Part shown: piece after piece, positions 44,252 to 54,276 of the stretch
How positions within the stretch are numbered: position 1 is the stretch's first letter
How the letters are laid out: every line of letters starts with the position of its first letter
Source: Methylocystis sp. H62
GTDB taxonomy: Bacteria > Pseudomonadota > Alphaproteobacteria > Rhizobiales > Beijerinckiaceae
Direction of reading: 5' to 3'
Assembly: GCF_015709515.1 (NCBI RefSeq)
Contig: NZ_JADNQZ010000056.1
Coordinates: 62,001 to 126,000 of the forward strand
Length of the DNA stretch: 64,000 nt
Notes under the pieces: generated by a model
Seen by the model: only the letters and a program-made list of their open reading frames with translations
Database searches by the model: none
What the model was told of the DNA's origin: nothing
Position numbers and translations under genes: made by a program

Positions 44252-45535
44252 CTAAACCCCCGCGGGCTTCCCCACCACCGTGACCAGCAGATCGCCGTCG
44301 CCGAGCAGCCGCTTCGCGCCGCGCTGACAATCCTCCATCGTCACCGCGGCGATCTTGCCGTTGCGCTCGTCGAGGAAGCTCGGCTCGAATCCGTCGAGCT
44401 GCAGATTGACGAGCTGGCTCGCGATTTTCGTCGAGGTGTCGAAGCGCAGCGCATAGGAGCCGATGAGGAATTTCTTGGCCTTGTCCAATTCGTCTTCGGT
44501 CGGACCATCGGCGACGAAGTTTCTGAATTCCTCCTGGATCACGCCGATCGCTTCGCCGGCGCGCTCGTTCTTGGTCGCGGCGGCGCCGATCAGCATCGGG
44601 CAATGGTCATATTCATTGAGATGCGAATAGACCGAATAGGCCATGCCGCGCTTCTCGCGCACCTCGCGGAACAGCCGCGACGTGAAGGTGCCGCCGCCCA
44701 GAATGTGATTGGCGACGACCACGGCGTAATAGTCGGGATCGTGCTTGGTGATCGACGGGCGTCCGAAGCGGATCGTCGATTGCGGCACGTCGAGTTCGAC
44801 GACTTGGCGCATGCCGACATTGGCGACGGCGATCTTGGGGACCGGCGCGAGATCGTTTTGCAGCGCGAGGCCGCCGAACGTCGCGTCCAGCAGCTCCGAG
44901 AGCCGCGTCGCGTCGATCGCGCCGACGACGCCGATCTTGAGATCGCGTCGCGCGAAGAGCCGCTCGCGCAGGGCAATCAAATCTTCGCGCGAGAGCGTGT
45001 CGATCGACGCAAGATCGCCGCGCACCGGGCGCCCATAGGGATGGTTCGGGAAGGCCGCTTCACGGAAGGCTTTCGACGCCATCGAGTCGGGGTCATTGGC
45101 GTCGCGCTTCAATTCCGCGGCGAGTTGGCTGCGCACGCGCGCGACGTCGCCGGCTTCGAGCCGCGCATCGTTGAGCGCGAGCTTTAAGAGGCCGAACGCC
45201 TTGTCGACATTGCGCGAGAGCGTCTGCAGATGGCCAGAGATCGCGTCGCGATCGGCGCCGAAGCCGACATGGATCGCGAGATCGTCGATGGCGCGATGGA
45301 AACCGCGCGCGTCATAGGGGCCGGCGCCTTCGTCGAGCGTCGACGCGAGCAGCGTCGCCAGTCCGGGCTTCTCGCAAGGGTCCTGCGACGCGCCGCCGGG
45401 AATCGCGAATTCGAGCGCGACGAGCGGCACGGCGTGGCTCTCCACGAGCCAGGCCTCAAGGCCGGCCGGCGTCGTGATCCGCTGCACATGTTCGGCGCGG
45501 GAGGCGATGGTGACGATGGGCGCGTGAGCGGTCAT
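44252..45535 (-). CDS. M16-family peptidase subunit lacking the zinc motif
   Basis: A 427-residue exported or periplasmic subunit of the insulinase fold. The position of the HxxEH motif reads GLATLLASTLDEGAG, so the zinc ligands are absent. It keeps the substrate-binding arginine/tyrosine-type segment RGMAYSVYSHLNEYDHCPML and the VELDVPQSTIRFGRPS stretch. Such non-catalytic partners pair with an active subunit; here it lies 87 bp downstream of the active one. Together they act as a heterodimeric processing or peptide-degrading peptidase. No signal peptide is evident in this subunit. Confidence 0.9.
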   Translation of the reverse strand: MTAHAPIVTIASRAEHVQRITTPAGLEAWLVESHAVPLVALEFAIPGGASQDPCEKPGLATLLASTLDEGAGPYDARGFHRAIDDLAIHVGFGADRDAISGHLQTLSRNVDKAFGLLKLALNDARLEAGDVARVRSQLAAELKRDANDPDSMASKAFREAAFPNHPYGRPVRGDLASIDTLSREDLIALRERLFARRDLKIGVVGAIDATRLSELLDATFGGLALQNDLAPVPKIAVANVGMRQVVELDVPQSTIRFGRPSITKHDPDYYAVVVANHILGGGTFTSRLFREVREKRGMAYSVYSHLNEYDHCPMLIGAAATKNERAGEAIGVIQEEFRNFVADGPTEDELDKAKKFLIGSYALRFDTSTKIASQLVNLQLDGFEPSFLDERNGKIAAVTMEDCQRGAKRLLGDGDLLVTVVGKPAGV

Positions 45536-45622
45536 TTCAGTTCCTAACGGAGGTCGGCGGTAGGTCTTGGGCAGTCGAGTCAGGCGTCGGCTTTACGCCG
45601 ACAGCCTGACGCGATCGCGGTC

Positions 45623-46948
45623 TCAGGCCGGAAGCAGAAAGCCCGTAACGGCCCTGCGCTTGTCGAGCCATTTGCGCGCGGCGTTCTGCACGCTCTCGGC
45701 CGTCACCTGCTCCATGCGCTCGGGCCAGGCGACGACGTCGTCGATGGTGAGGCCGGTGGCCAGCGCCTCGCCATACCAGCGGGCAAGCGAGGCTTGGCTA
45801 TCCTGCGCGTAGATGGCGTCGGCGATCAGCCGGGTTTTGGCGCGCTGCAGATGTTCCGCGTCGATCGGTTCTTCGGCGAAGCGTCGCAGCACGCGATCAA
45901 TCGCGACGTCGAGGTCCTGGAGCGAAACGTCCGGCGCGGGCGTCGCATAGACCCAGAGCCGCGTGTCGTCGACGGCGGAGCCCATGTAATATGCGCCGGC
46001 GCCGACCGCGACCTGCTCTTCGACGACCAGCGTGTCATAGAGCGCGCTCGTTGGTCCGCCGCCGAGCATATAGGCGAGCGTCTCCAGCGCCTCGGCTTCG
46101 CCGGGCTTCGCCGTGCTGTAGGACGGCACGAGATAGACCTGCTCATGCGCCGGCTGCTCGACCTTCTCATCGCGCAGCGTCACCAGACGGTGGGCGCGGT
46201 GCGGCGGCTCCTGGGCGCGGGCGCGCCGCGGCGGCGCAGCCTGCGCGGGAACCTTGCCGTAGGTGTCCTTGGCGAGACGCTCGACCTCGTCGGCCTCGAC
46301 GTCGCCGGCGACGATCAGGATGGCGTTTTCCGGCGTATAGAAGCGTTGGTAATAGGCGAGCGCATGTGCGCGCCCAAGCCCCTCGATCTCGTGGTTCCAG
46401 CCGATGATCGGGATGCCGTAGGGATGATGCGCGAAGAGCGCCGCCTGTACCGCCTCGTCGAGCTGCGCCGAGGGGTCGCTGTCGGTGCGCATGCGGCGCT
46501 CTTCAAGCACCACGTCGCGCTCCGGATCGACGACCTCGTCGGTCAGGACCAGATTGCGCATGCGATCGGCCTCGAACGCCATCAGCGTGGCGAGATGCTC
46601 CTTGCCGATGCGCTGGAAATAGGCCGTGTAATCGTAGCTGGTGAAAGCGTTCTCCTGGCCGCCGAGTTCCGCGACAAGATTGGAGAACTCGCCCTGCGGA
46701 TGCTCCGCCGTGCCTTTGAACATCAGATGTTCAAGAAAATGCGCGATGCCCGACTGGCCAAGCGGGTCGTCGGCGGCGCCGTTTTTGTACCAGACCATAT
46801 GCGTGACGACAGGCGTTCGCGCGTCCGGGATGACGACGACCTCCATGCCGTTGCCGAGCGTGAAGCTCGTAATGCTCGCGCGCGCAGGCCCCGGCGCGGC
46901 GGCCCCGGGCGCAAGCGAAACGGCTGACGCCTTCGTCTCAAATGACAT
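45623..46948 (-). CDS. M16-family zinc peptidase, catalytic subunit
   Basis: A 441-residue catalytic subunit. The inverted zinc motif HFLEH is at 70-74 in SGIAHFLEHLMFKGTAEHP, followed by the downstream glutamate region ENAFTSYDYTAYFQRIGKEH. The C-terminal inactive half follows as in the family. ATG 46948 gives the usual N-terminus. It sits upstream of its non-catalytic partner and of the M3 peptidase. The N-terminus has no clear signal peptide. Its substrates are unknown. Confidence 0.92.
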   Translation of the reverse strand: MSFETKASAVSLAPGAAAPGPARASITSFTLGNGMEVVVIPDARTPVVTHMVWYKNGAADDPLGQSGIAHFLEHLMFKGTAEHPQGEFSNLVAELGGQENAFTSYDYTAYFQRIGKEHLATLMAFEADRMRNLVLTDEVVDPERDVVLEERRMRTDSDPSAQLDEAVQAALFAHHPYGIPIIGWNHEIEGLGRAHALAYYQRFYTPENAILIVAGDVEADEVERLAKDTYGKVPAQAAPPRRARAQEPPHRAHRLVTLRDEKVEQPAHEQVYLVPSYSTAKPGEAEALETLAYMLGGGPTSALYDTLVVEEQVAVGAGAYYMGSAVDDTRLWVYATPAPDVSLQDLDVAIDRVLRRFAEEPIDAEHLQRAKTRLIADAIYAQDSQASLARWYGEALATGLTIDDVVAWPERMEQVTAESVQNAARKWLDKRRAVTGFLLPA

Positions 46949-47011
46949 GAACGGCCTTTCCCGCGGCGGCGGCCGCGTCTCGGAGAGTGGTTCTCCTATA
47001 TAGGCCGGAAT

Positions 47012-47716
47012 TTAATTCTTGTCAGAACCTCTCAGGAAGCTCGGCATCATGCTCGACAGGCCGCCGCCGCTTGAGCGGGCGACTGTACTTGGCGCGTTCG
47101 GATTGCCGGTCTGGGCGACGGGATCGCTGTCGGCGCCGCCACCACCGCCCCAACTTAACGGATTCCACCAGCTCTTGCCGGACTTCTCGTTGTTATAACT
47201 GCTCAAGTCCTTCGTGGGTTGGCGATACCCATCCGGGGGTTCGACGAGCATCCGGCGCGGCGCCACGTCTGGCTCGGCCGCAGCGTTACGGGCACGCGAC
47301 GAGAGCACGCGTTGCAGGAAGCCCGGCTCATCGTCGGTTCCAGGCGCCGCCGTTGGACGCGGACCGCGGATGCGTTCGAGAAGGCCTTTCTTTTTTTCTT
47401 CTGGCGGCGCGTCGGGAACGCGCGCATAGCGATCGACGTTACGGCGGCGCTCCGATGAAAGTTCGGTTGGCCATTCGCCCGACCGGGCGCCCCGCTCGCG
47501 CGGCGCCGGGAGGCCGCCGGCGCTCGGCGGCAAAACGAGCTTGGGCCGTTCGCTATAATCGATTTTGCCGACGCCCTCGTCCGAAGACGCGCCGACCATC
47601 TCCATCACCGCCGACCATGTGGTTTTATCGTCGCCGGCTAAAGCTGGTGCGGCCTGGACCGCCGCGAGACCGGCGAGAGCGCAAAGGGCGCAGCGCTGCG
47701 ACTGAGCAAGCTTCAT
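47012..47716 (-). CDS. Exported low-complexity protein of unknown function
   Basis: A 234-residue protein with a signal peptide (KLAQSQRCALCALAGLAAVQ, then AAPALA). The mature part is proline- and charge-rich, with IDYSERPKLVLPPSAGGLPA, DAPPEEKKKGLLERIRGPRP and a C-terminal glycine/serine tail (GGGGGADSD). Similar proteins with the DYSERPKLVLPP segment occur in Rhizobiales next to lspA, as here. No function is known. ATG 47716 is chosen for the signal peptide. Confidence 0.75.
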   Translation of the reverse strand: MKLAQSQRCALCALAGLAAVQAAPALAGDDKTTWSAVMEMVGASSDEGVGKIDYSERPKLVLPPSAGGLPAPRERGARSGEWPTELSSERRRNVDRYARVPDAPPEEKKKGLLERIRGPRPTAAPGTDDEPGFLQRVLSSRARNAAAEPDVAPRRMLVEPPDGYRQPTKDLSSYNNEKSGKSWWNPLSWGGGGGADSDPVAQTGNPNAPSTVARSSGGGLSSMMPSFLRGSDKN

Positions 47717-47816
47717 CTGTCGGACTCCATTCGGGCTCCGGTTATATGCGGCTACATGGACGCGACTTATTGGCGATTTAGTGGCGAAGGCTGGGCCACC
47801 CTCGACCAGAGCGCGT

Positions 47817-48326
47817 TCAGGTCTCGGCGCGCCGCTCCTGGGGCAAGAAAAACCCCTCAATGACCAGCAGCGCCACGCCCGCCGTAATGAAGACATCGGC
47901 GAGGTTAAACACGTAGTTGGCGAGAGGTCCGACGGGCAGGCTGGTGTGCAGGTAGAAGAAATCGGCGACCGCTCCGCGTGTGATGCGGTCGGCGGCGTTG
48001 CCGAGCGCGCCGCCAATGATCAGCCCGAGCGCCACAGCCGTCGCGCGGCTTTCCGTGCGCACCATCCAGATCGCCAGCCCAGCGATGATGGCGCCTTGCA
48101 TGGTCAACAGCGCGAGGCGGGTTAGGGCCTCGTGGGCGGGAAACAGCGAATAGGAGACGCCGTAGTTCCAGGACAGGACGATGTCCAGGAACGGCGTAAG
48201 GCTCATCGCCGGCCGCGCGGCGACGTCAAATATATTCAGCATCCAGAATTTATGCGCCTGGTCGAAGGCCAGAGCGGCGAGCGCCGCGGCAAGGCCGAGC
48301 GCGCGAGGGGAAAGTCTGCCAGACAA
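47817..48326 (-). CDS. lspA: Lipoprotein signal peptidase (signal peptidase II)
   Basis: Inner-membrane aspartyl protease that removes the signal peptide from diacylated prolipoproteins. It is 169 residues, with four membrane helices and the two catalytic aspartates in GGALGNAADRITRG and FNLADVFITAG, plus the family DQAHKFWML near the N-terminus. The start is set at TTG 48326, because GGAG stands seven bases before it and the resulting length fits. The in-frame ATG at 48452 would add 42 residues with no family match. The upstream exported protein gene lies 100 bp downstream on this strand. Confidence 0.92.
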   Translation of the reverse strand: MSGRLSPRALGLAAALAALAFDQAHKFWMLNIFDVAARPAMSLTPFLDIVLSWNYGVSYSLFPAHEALTRLALLTMQGAIIAGLAIWMVRTESRATAVALGLIIGGALGNAADRITRGAVADFFYLHTSLPVGPLANYVFNLADVFITAGVALLVIEGFFLPQERRAET

Positions 48327-48633
48327 GCGTGATCTCCGTGACGCCAACGCAGCATTAAGCCGGATCAATGCGAAAAAGAAAGCGCTCCCCGCGCGTGCGT
48401 CGATCAGGCGTCGCGCTGGCGCTCGAGGCGGCGAAATGTGCGGGAAACCCATCCAGAACGGAGCCGCCGAAGGCGCGATCCGATAGCTCTCTGCACCGAA
48501 ATCGATTGCCCGGGCAAACGGACGGTTCGGGGCGCGGCGCCCGACCCGTCGTTCATCTAATGGCTAAGATCAATCTTTTGGCTGCGCTGTAGCTGCGTCG
48601 CGGCAGAACGGAAAATTCTACGCCTGTCCCCAA

Positions 48634-48660
48634 CTTGACAGAGATTGGCCTCGCCCATAT
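48634..48660 (+). promoter_or_regulatory. RpoH (sigma-32)-like promoter of groESL
   Basis: A -35 box CTTGAC (48634-48639) and a -10 box CCCATAT (48654-48660) separated by 14 bases match the heat-shock sigma pattern (CTTG / CCCATNT). It is directly upstream of the CIRCE element, giving dual control. Confidence 0.65.
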
Positions 48661-48674
48661 CTGTGTGGCGCCTG

Positions 48675-48701
48675 CTGGCACTCATCTCAGGCGAGTGCCA
48701 A
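48675..48701. promoter_or_regulatory. CIRCE operator (HrcA binding)
   Basis: A 9-9-9 inverted repeat CTGGCACTC / GAGTGCCAA separated by nine bases, with a single mismatch between arms. It lies 65 bp before groES. This is the classical target of the HrcA repressor; hrcA itself is not in the window. Confidence 0.93.
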
Positions 48702-48765
48702 CAAGCCTTCGGATATCCCTTTTTGGCGGGCTAACCCCGTCAGGTCAGAAAAGGAAAGATTAACA

Positions 48766-49053
48766 ATGACGTTCCGTCCCCTCCACGACCGCGTCGTGGT
48801 CAAGCGACTCGAAGGCGAGGAAAAAACCAAAGGCGGCATCATCATTCCGGACACCGCCAAAGAGAAGCCGCAAGAGGGCAAGGTCGTTTCCGTCGGCCCC
48901 GGCGCTCGCGACGAAAACGGCAAGCTGAACCCGCTGGACGTCAAGTCCGGCGACCGCGTGCTCTTCGGCAAATGGTCCGGCACCGAAGTCAAGATCGACG
49001 GCGACGACCTGCTCATCATGAAGGAAAGCGACATCCTCGGCATCGTCGACTGA
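48766..49053 (+). CDS. groES: Co-chaperonin GroES
   Basis: The 10-kDa lid of the GroEL chamber, 95 residues, the normal size. The start [20 protein letters not shown], the mobile loop [20 protein letters not shown] and the end SDILGIVD are typical. The operon promoter combines a RpoH-like site with CIRCE. groEL follows after 42 bp. Confidence 0.98.
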   Translation: MTFRPLHDRVVVKRLEGEEKTKGGIIIPDTAKEKPQEGKVVSVGPGARDENGKLNPLDVKSGDRVLFGKWSGTEVKIDGDDLLIMKESDILGIVD

Positions 49054-49095
49054 CTCGACGCCGCCGTTCGCTTCCAACCCCCAGGAGAATTGTAA

Positions 49096-50733
<1,638 letters not shown>

Positions 50734-50760
50734 AGTCCGCACGCTCACTGCGAACAAAAC

Positions 50761-50791
50761 AAAGCCCCGGGCGAAAATCCGGGGCTTTTTT
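50761..50791 (+). terminator. Rho-independent terminator of groESL
   Basis: The stem AAAGCCCCGG / CCGGGGCTTT with a GCGAAAAT loop is followed by TTT on the plus strand. It begins 28 bp after the groEL stop. It is symmetric enough to act for the convergent dehydrogenase gene as well. Confidence 0.9.
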
Positions 50792-50813
50792 GCGTGCGGG
50801 CCTCATCGAGCGG

Positions 50814-51605
50814 CTACTGACCTGCCGTGCCCGGCGCGGTCATCTGCGCATGTTTCTTCGCGAGGATCTGCGCCGGGGTGATGTTCGCCGTCGCAACCTG
50901 CAATTTGTTGCGCCAGCCGCTGATGATCTCTGCGTCGCCGCGCATCATCGCCTCGAAACCATCCATCGCCACTTCTTGCGCGGACGCCTTTTCGGACCGT
51001 CCGACCTTCGTGTCCATCAGATCCGCGCGCTCGAAGAAATCGGTCGCGGTCACACCCGGCATTAGGCACGTGACGGTGACGCCTGAATCTTCGAGTTCCT
51101 CGCGCAGCGCGAAGCAGAAGCTGTTGAGAAAAGACTTCGTCGCGTTGTAGACGGCCTGATACGAGCCCGGAATAAAGCCGGCGATGGAGCCCGTGACGAG
51201 AATGCGGCCGGCCGCGCGCGTCCGCATGTCGCGCGCAACCTTGTGAAGCAGATAAATCGTGCCGGTGATATTCGTGTCGAGCACATGCCGCTCGGCCGAG
51301 AAGTCTTGATCGAGAAAGCCGCGACCCAATCCGTGCCCGGCGTTGGCGAGAAGCGCGTCGATCGGTCGTCCCTCAGCTGCAGCGCATAACCGGTCGACTC
51401 CGTCGGTTGTCGAGAGGTCGGTTTCGACCTCGGCCACATTCGCCCCGAGCTCCCGAAATCGAGCGGCTGCGCCGTGAATTTCTGGGCGATCGGCCGCGAT
51501 CACCAGATCGTAGCCGCGCTGGGCGCAGATCAGGGCGAGTTCGTAACCGATCCCCGAGGAGGCCCCCGTCACCACGGCGAGAGGCTTTTGCGAAGTCTGG
51601 TTCAT
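50814..51605 (-). CDS. Short-chain dehydrogenase/reductase
   Basis: A 263-residue Rossmann-fold oxidoreductase. The nucleotide motif is VVTGASSGIGYELAL, the NAG motif appears as LLANAGHGLG, and the catalytic tyrosine and lysine are in SYQAVYNATKSFLNSFCFAL. This class has wide substrate range (keto groups, sugars, fatty acyl). The residue NITGTIYLLHKVARD is typical. ATG 51605 is used rather than GTG 51611. It is 53 bp from the ferritin-like gene on the same strand; both may be a stress-related unit. Confidence 0.9.
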   Translation of the reverse strand: MNQTSQKPLAVVTGASSGIGYELALICAQRGYDLVIAADRPEIHGAAARFRELGANVAEVETDLSTTDGVDRLCAAAEGRPIDALLANAGHGLGRGFLDQDFSAERHVLDTNITGTIYLLHKVARDMRTRAAGRILVTGSIAGFIPGSYQAVYNATKSFLNSFCFALREELEDSGVTVTCLMPGVTATDFFERADLMDTKVGRSEKASAQEVAMDGFEAMMRGDAEIISGWRNKLQVATANITPAQILAKKHAQMTAPGTAGQ

Positions 51606-51664
51606 TTTCACGTCAGCGGCGCCGCCCGAGGACGACGCCGATGCTCCTATTCGGGGCCCTCGTG

Positions 51665-52168
51665 TCAGGCGGCCTTACGGTTGATCCGCCCTTCGGCGAG
51701 CGACGAGAGCTTCTTGTCAGCGTTCTTTTCTTCCGCGAGCGTCTCCGACAGAACCTGCGCGCAGTCCTCGCGGCCAAGCTCCTTCGCCCAGGCGATCAGC
51801 GTGCCGTAGCGCGTGATCTCATAATGCTCGACCGCCTGCGCGCTCGCGATCAGCGCCGCGTCCAACACTTCATTGTCAGCGGTTTCGCCGGAGATTTCGT
51901 CGGCCTCTTCGAGGATGCCGTCGATCGCCGGGCAGTTGACGCCCTTGGGCGCCACGCCATGCAGCTGAAAGACTTTCTCGAGCCGGCGCAGCTGATTTTC
52001 CGTCTCGCCAAGGTGCTGCTCGAAGGCTTCCCTCAGCTGCGGATCGGAGGCCTTCTCGACCATATCGGGCAGCGCTTTCAGGATCTGATTTTCGGCATAG
52101 TAGATGTCGCGCAGCGTGTGCACGAACAGATCGTCGATCGTCTTGATGTCTTTGGAAAAGAGACCCAT
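51665..52168 (-). CDS. YciE/DUF892-family ferritin-like protein
   Basis: A 167-residue four-helix protein. It contains IDDLFVHTLRDIYYAENQIL and the later QAVEHYEITRYGTLIAWAKE, with the glutamate and histidine ligands of a ferritin-type di-metal site. Members accumulate under osmotic or general stress, with a role not settled. ATG 52168 gives the family N-terminus MGLFSKDIKT, although the frame is open upstream. It may be co-transcribed with the dehydrogenase. Confidence 0.92.
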   Translation of the reverse strand: MGLFSKDIKTIDDLFVHTLRDIYYAENQILKALPDMVEKASDPQLREAFEQHLGETENQLRRLEKVFQLHGVAPKGVNCPAIDGILEEADEISGETADNEVLDAALIASAQAVEHYEITRYGTLIAWAKELGREDCAQVLSETLAEEKNADKKLSSLAEGRINRKAA

Positions 52169-52436
52169 CGTCCCGCTCCGGTTTTGCGATGTGGGGGAAG
52201 CCCGCGGGCCGCAGGCGTGCAGTGGAACGCCGCCGATGCGCGAATGTTCCCCTGCAGGCGGAGAGACGCGCTGAGCTCCCGAAAGGTCCACGTTCGGTTT
52301 CGGCCTCGCTTGCCCTGCGCGTCGGGGCGCCGCAGCTTTCCGAAGCTTCAGGCCGTTGCCCTATGGCTTCCGCTCGTTTAGCATCAGCTTCGCACGCGGA
52401 GTCACGCGCGCATCAGCAAGAATCGGGAGGAGCGAA

Positions 52437-52583
52437 ATGGCGAGCTTGCGCACGCCGGCGGAGTCGAACGGCGACTGGGCCGAGCATCTAAGGACTTACA
52501 ACTCATTCTTGTTGCTGCTGAAGATCGGCGCGGCAAGCACGGCGGTCCTGCTGCTCCTGCTGTATTTCTTCGTCGCGCGCTAG
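52437..52583 (+). CDS. aa3-type cytochrome c oxidase subunit IV-like peptide
   Basis: A 48-residue single-span membrane peptide: MASLRTPAESNGDWAEHLRT, then YNSFLLLLKIGAASTAVLLL and a short FVAR end. This layout matches the aa3-type oxidase subunit IV-like family of alphaproteobacteria. The ATG 52437 has a GGGAGGAG site. It is too short to be obvious without the ribosome site. It lies 71 bp upstream of pntAA, an arrangement common in Rhizobiales, which suggests a link with transhydrogenase or with membrane respiration. Confidence 0.8.
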   Translation: MASLRTPAESNGDWAEHLRTYNSFLLLLKIGAASTAVLLLLLYFFVAR

Positions 52584-52654
52584 GTTCAGAGCCTCCGCTT
52601 TTACCGCTGTCGGCGACGCTGGCGGCGACGGTTTTTCCACAACCGGAGTTCGTT

Positions 52655-53782
52655 ATGCGCATCGCCGTATTGGCTGAAACGGATAAATCCGAGCCGCGCG
52701 TCGCGGCCACACCCGAGACCGTCAAGAAATTCATCGGGCTGGGGGCCGACGTCGTGGTCGAGGCCCGCGCGGGCGCCGTCGCCGGCTTCTCCGACAGCGA
52801 CTACGCCGTCGCCGGCGCGACGATCGCCGATAACGCGGCGGCCGCGCTAACGGGCGCCGACGTCGCGCTGCGCGTGCGCCGTCCTTCGGCGGCGGAGCTT
52901 GCGGGCGCAAAATCCAATCTCGCGGTGATCGCGATCATGGATCCCTTTGGCGCGGGGGCTCAGCTCGCCGATCTCGCCAAAAGCGGCGCGATCGCCTTTG
53001 CCATGGAGCTCATGCCGCGCATCACGCGCGCGCAAACCATGGACGTGCTGTCGTCCCAAGCCAATCTCGCCGGCTATCGCGCGGTTATTGACGCGATGGC
53101 CGAATATGGCCGCTCCTTTCCGATGATGATGACCGCCGCCGGCACCGTTCCGGCGGCAAGAGTTTTTATCATGGGCGTCGGCGTCGCCGGTCTGCAGGCG
53201 ATCGCCACGGCGCGGCGCATGGGCGCGATCGTCACCGCCACCGACGTGCGGCCGGCGACGAAGGAGCAGGTCGAATCGCTCGGCGCGAAATTCATCGCCG
53301 TCGAGAACGAAGAGTTCAAACAGGCCGAGACCTCCGGCGGCTACGCCAAGGAGATGTCGCCTGAATATCAACAGGCGCAGGCCGAACTCGTCGCTGCGCA
53401 TATCGCCAAGCAGGACATCGTCATCACCACGGCGCTGATCCCCGGACGGCCGGCGCCCAAGCTCATCTCGGCCGAGATGGTGCGCTCCATGCGCGCCGGT
53501 TCGGTCATCGTCGATCTTGCGGCCGAGCGCGGCGGCAATTGCGAATTGACCAAGCCCGGCGAAACCGCGGTCGTCGACGGCGTGAAGATCTTAGGCGCGC
53601 TCAACCTCGCCGGCCGCATGGCGTCGACGGCTTCGAGCCTCTACGCCAAAAATCTGCTGGCCTTCGTCGAGACGCTCGTCTCGAAGGACACCAAGCAGCT
53701 CGCCATCAATTGGGACGACGAATTGGTGAAGGCGACCGCGCTGACCCGCGACGGCGCCGTGGTCGACGAGCGTTTTAAATAG
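52655..53782 (+). CDS. pntAA: NAD(P) transhydrogenase alpha subunit part 1
   Basis: The NAD(H)-binding domain I polypeptide of proton-translocating transhydrogenase, 375 residues, soluble on the cytoplasmic side. The dinucleotide loop is FIMGVGVAGLQAIATARRMG; AAGTVPAARV precedes it. The RQD-loop region (MLPRITRAQTMDVLSSQANL region at about 125) is normal. The enzyme transfers hydride between NADH and NADP while moving protons through pntB. The split into alpha1, alpha2 and beta is as in Rhodospirillum rubrum. A GGAG site stands six bases before the ATG. Confidence 0.96.
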   Translation: MRIAVLAETDKSEPRVAATPETVKKFIGLGADVVVEARAGAVAGFSDSDYAVAGATIADNAAAALTGADVALRVRRPSAAELAGAKSNLAVIAIMDPFGAGAQLADLAKSGAIAFAMELMPRITRAQTMDVLSSQANLAGYRAVIDAMAEYGRSFPMMMTAAGTVPAARVFIMGVGVAGLQAIATARRMGAIVTATDVRPATKEQVESLGAKFIAVENEEFKQAETSGGYAKEMSPEYQQAQAELVAAHIAKQDIVITTALIPGRPAPKLISAEMVRSMRAGSVIVDLAAERGGNCELTKPGETAVVDGVKILGALNLAGRMASTASSLYAKNLLAFVETLVSKDTKQLAINWDDELVKATALTRDGAVVDERFK

Positions 53783-53819
53783 CCGCCTGCGCGCATATCA
53801 AACTAAGGGGCGTTAAGCG

Positions 53820-54272
53820 ATGACCGACTCTACGCAACAATTGCTCGAGAAGGCGCAGGCGGCGGCCGAGGCCGCCCGCCATCTGGCCGAACAGGCGCAA
53901 CACTATTCGGACGAACTCGCACATACCGCCGCCGCCGCCGCGGCGCACGGGCTCGCCGGCGGCGCGATCGATCCCTTCGTCTTCCGCGTGGCGATCTTCG
54001 CCATGGCGGTTTTCGTCGGCTATTACGTCGTCTGGTCGGTGACGCCGGCGCTGCATACGCCGCTGATGTCGGTCACCAACGCCATTTCCTCCGTCATCAT
54101 CGTCGGCGCGCTGCTCGCGGCGGGCGTCGAGGGCATGACCGCCGCCGAGGCTTCAGGCTCCTGGTGGGCAAACGCCTTCGGTTTCATCGCGGTCATTCTC
54201 GCGAGCGTGAACATCTTCGGCGGCTTCCTCGTCACCGAACGCATGCTCTCCATGTACAAGAAGAAGGGCTGA
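53820..54272 (+). CDS. pntAB: NAD(P) transhydrogenase alpha subunit part 2
   Basis: A 150-residue membrane polypeptide supplying the first transmembrane helices of domain II. After an alanine-rich amphipathic start come four helices: [60 protein letters not shown] and the end [20 protein letters not shown]. It lies between pntAA (37-bp gap) and pntB (4-bp gap). The sequence is ordinary for the split form. Confidence 0.96.
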   Translation: MTDSTQQLLEKAQAAAEAARHLAEQAQHYSDELAHTAAAAAAHGLAGGAIDPFVFRVAIFAMAVFVGYYVVWSVTPALHTPLMSVTNAISSVIIVGALLAAGVEGMTAAEASGSWWANAFGFIAVILASVNIFGGFLVTERMLSMYKKKG

Positions 54273-54276
54273 CGCC

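Larger units (their letters stand above)
48327..48765. promoter_or_regulatory. Regulatory region of groESL
   Basis: About 440 bp between lspA (leftward) and groES. The left half shows no gene. The right half holds a RpoH-like promoter (48634-48660) and a CIRCE element (48675-48701). The GAAAGGAAAGATTAAC region just before groES contains a purine-rich ribosome site. Confidence 0.8.

Noticed and set aside
48327-48452. N-terminal extension of lspA to ATG 48452
   Set aside because: The extra 42 residues match nothing in the family, while TTG 48326 has a well-placed GGAG site.
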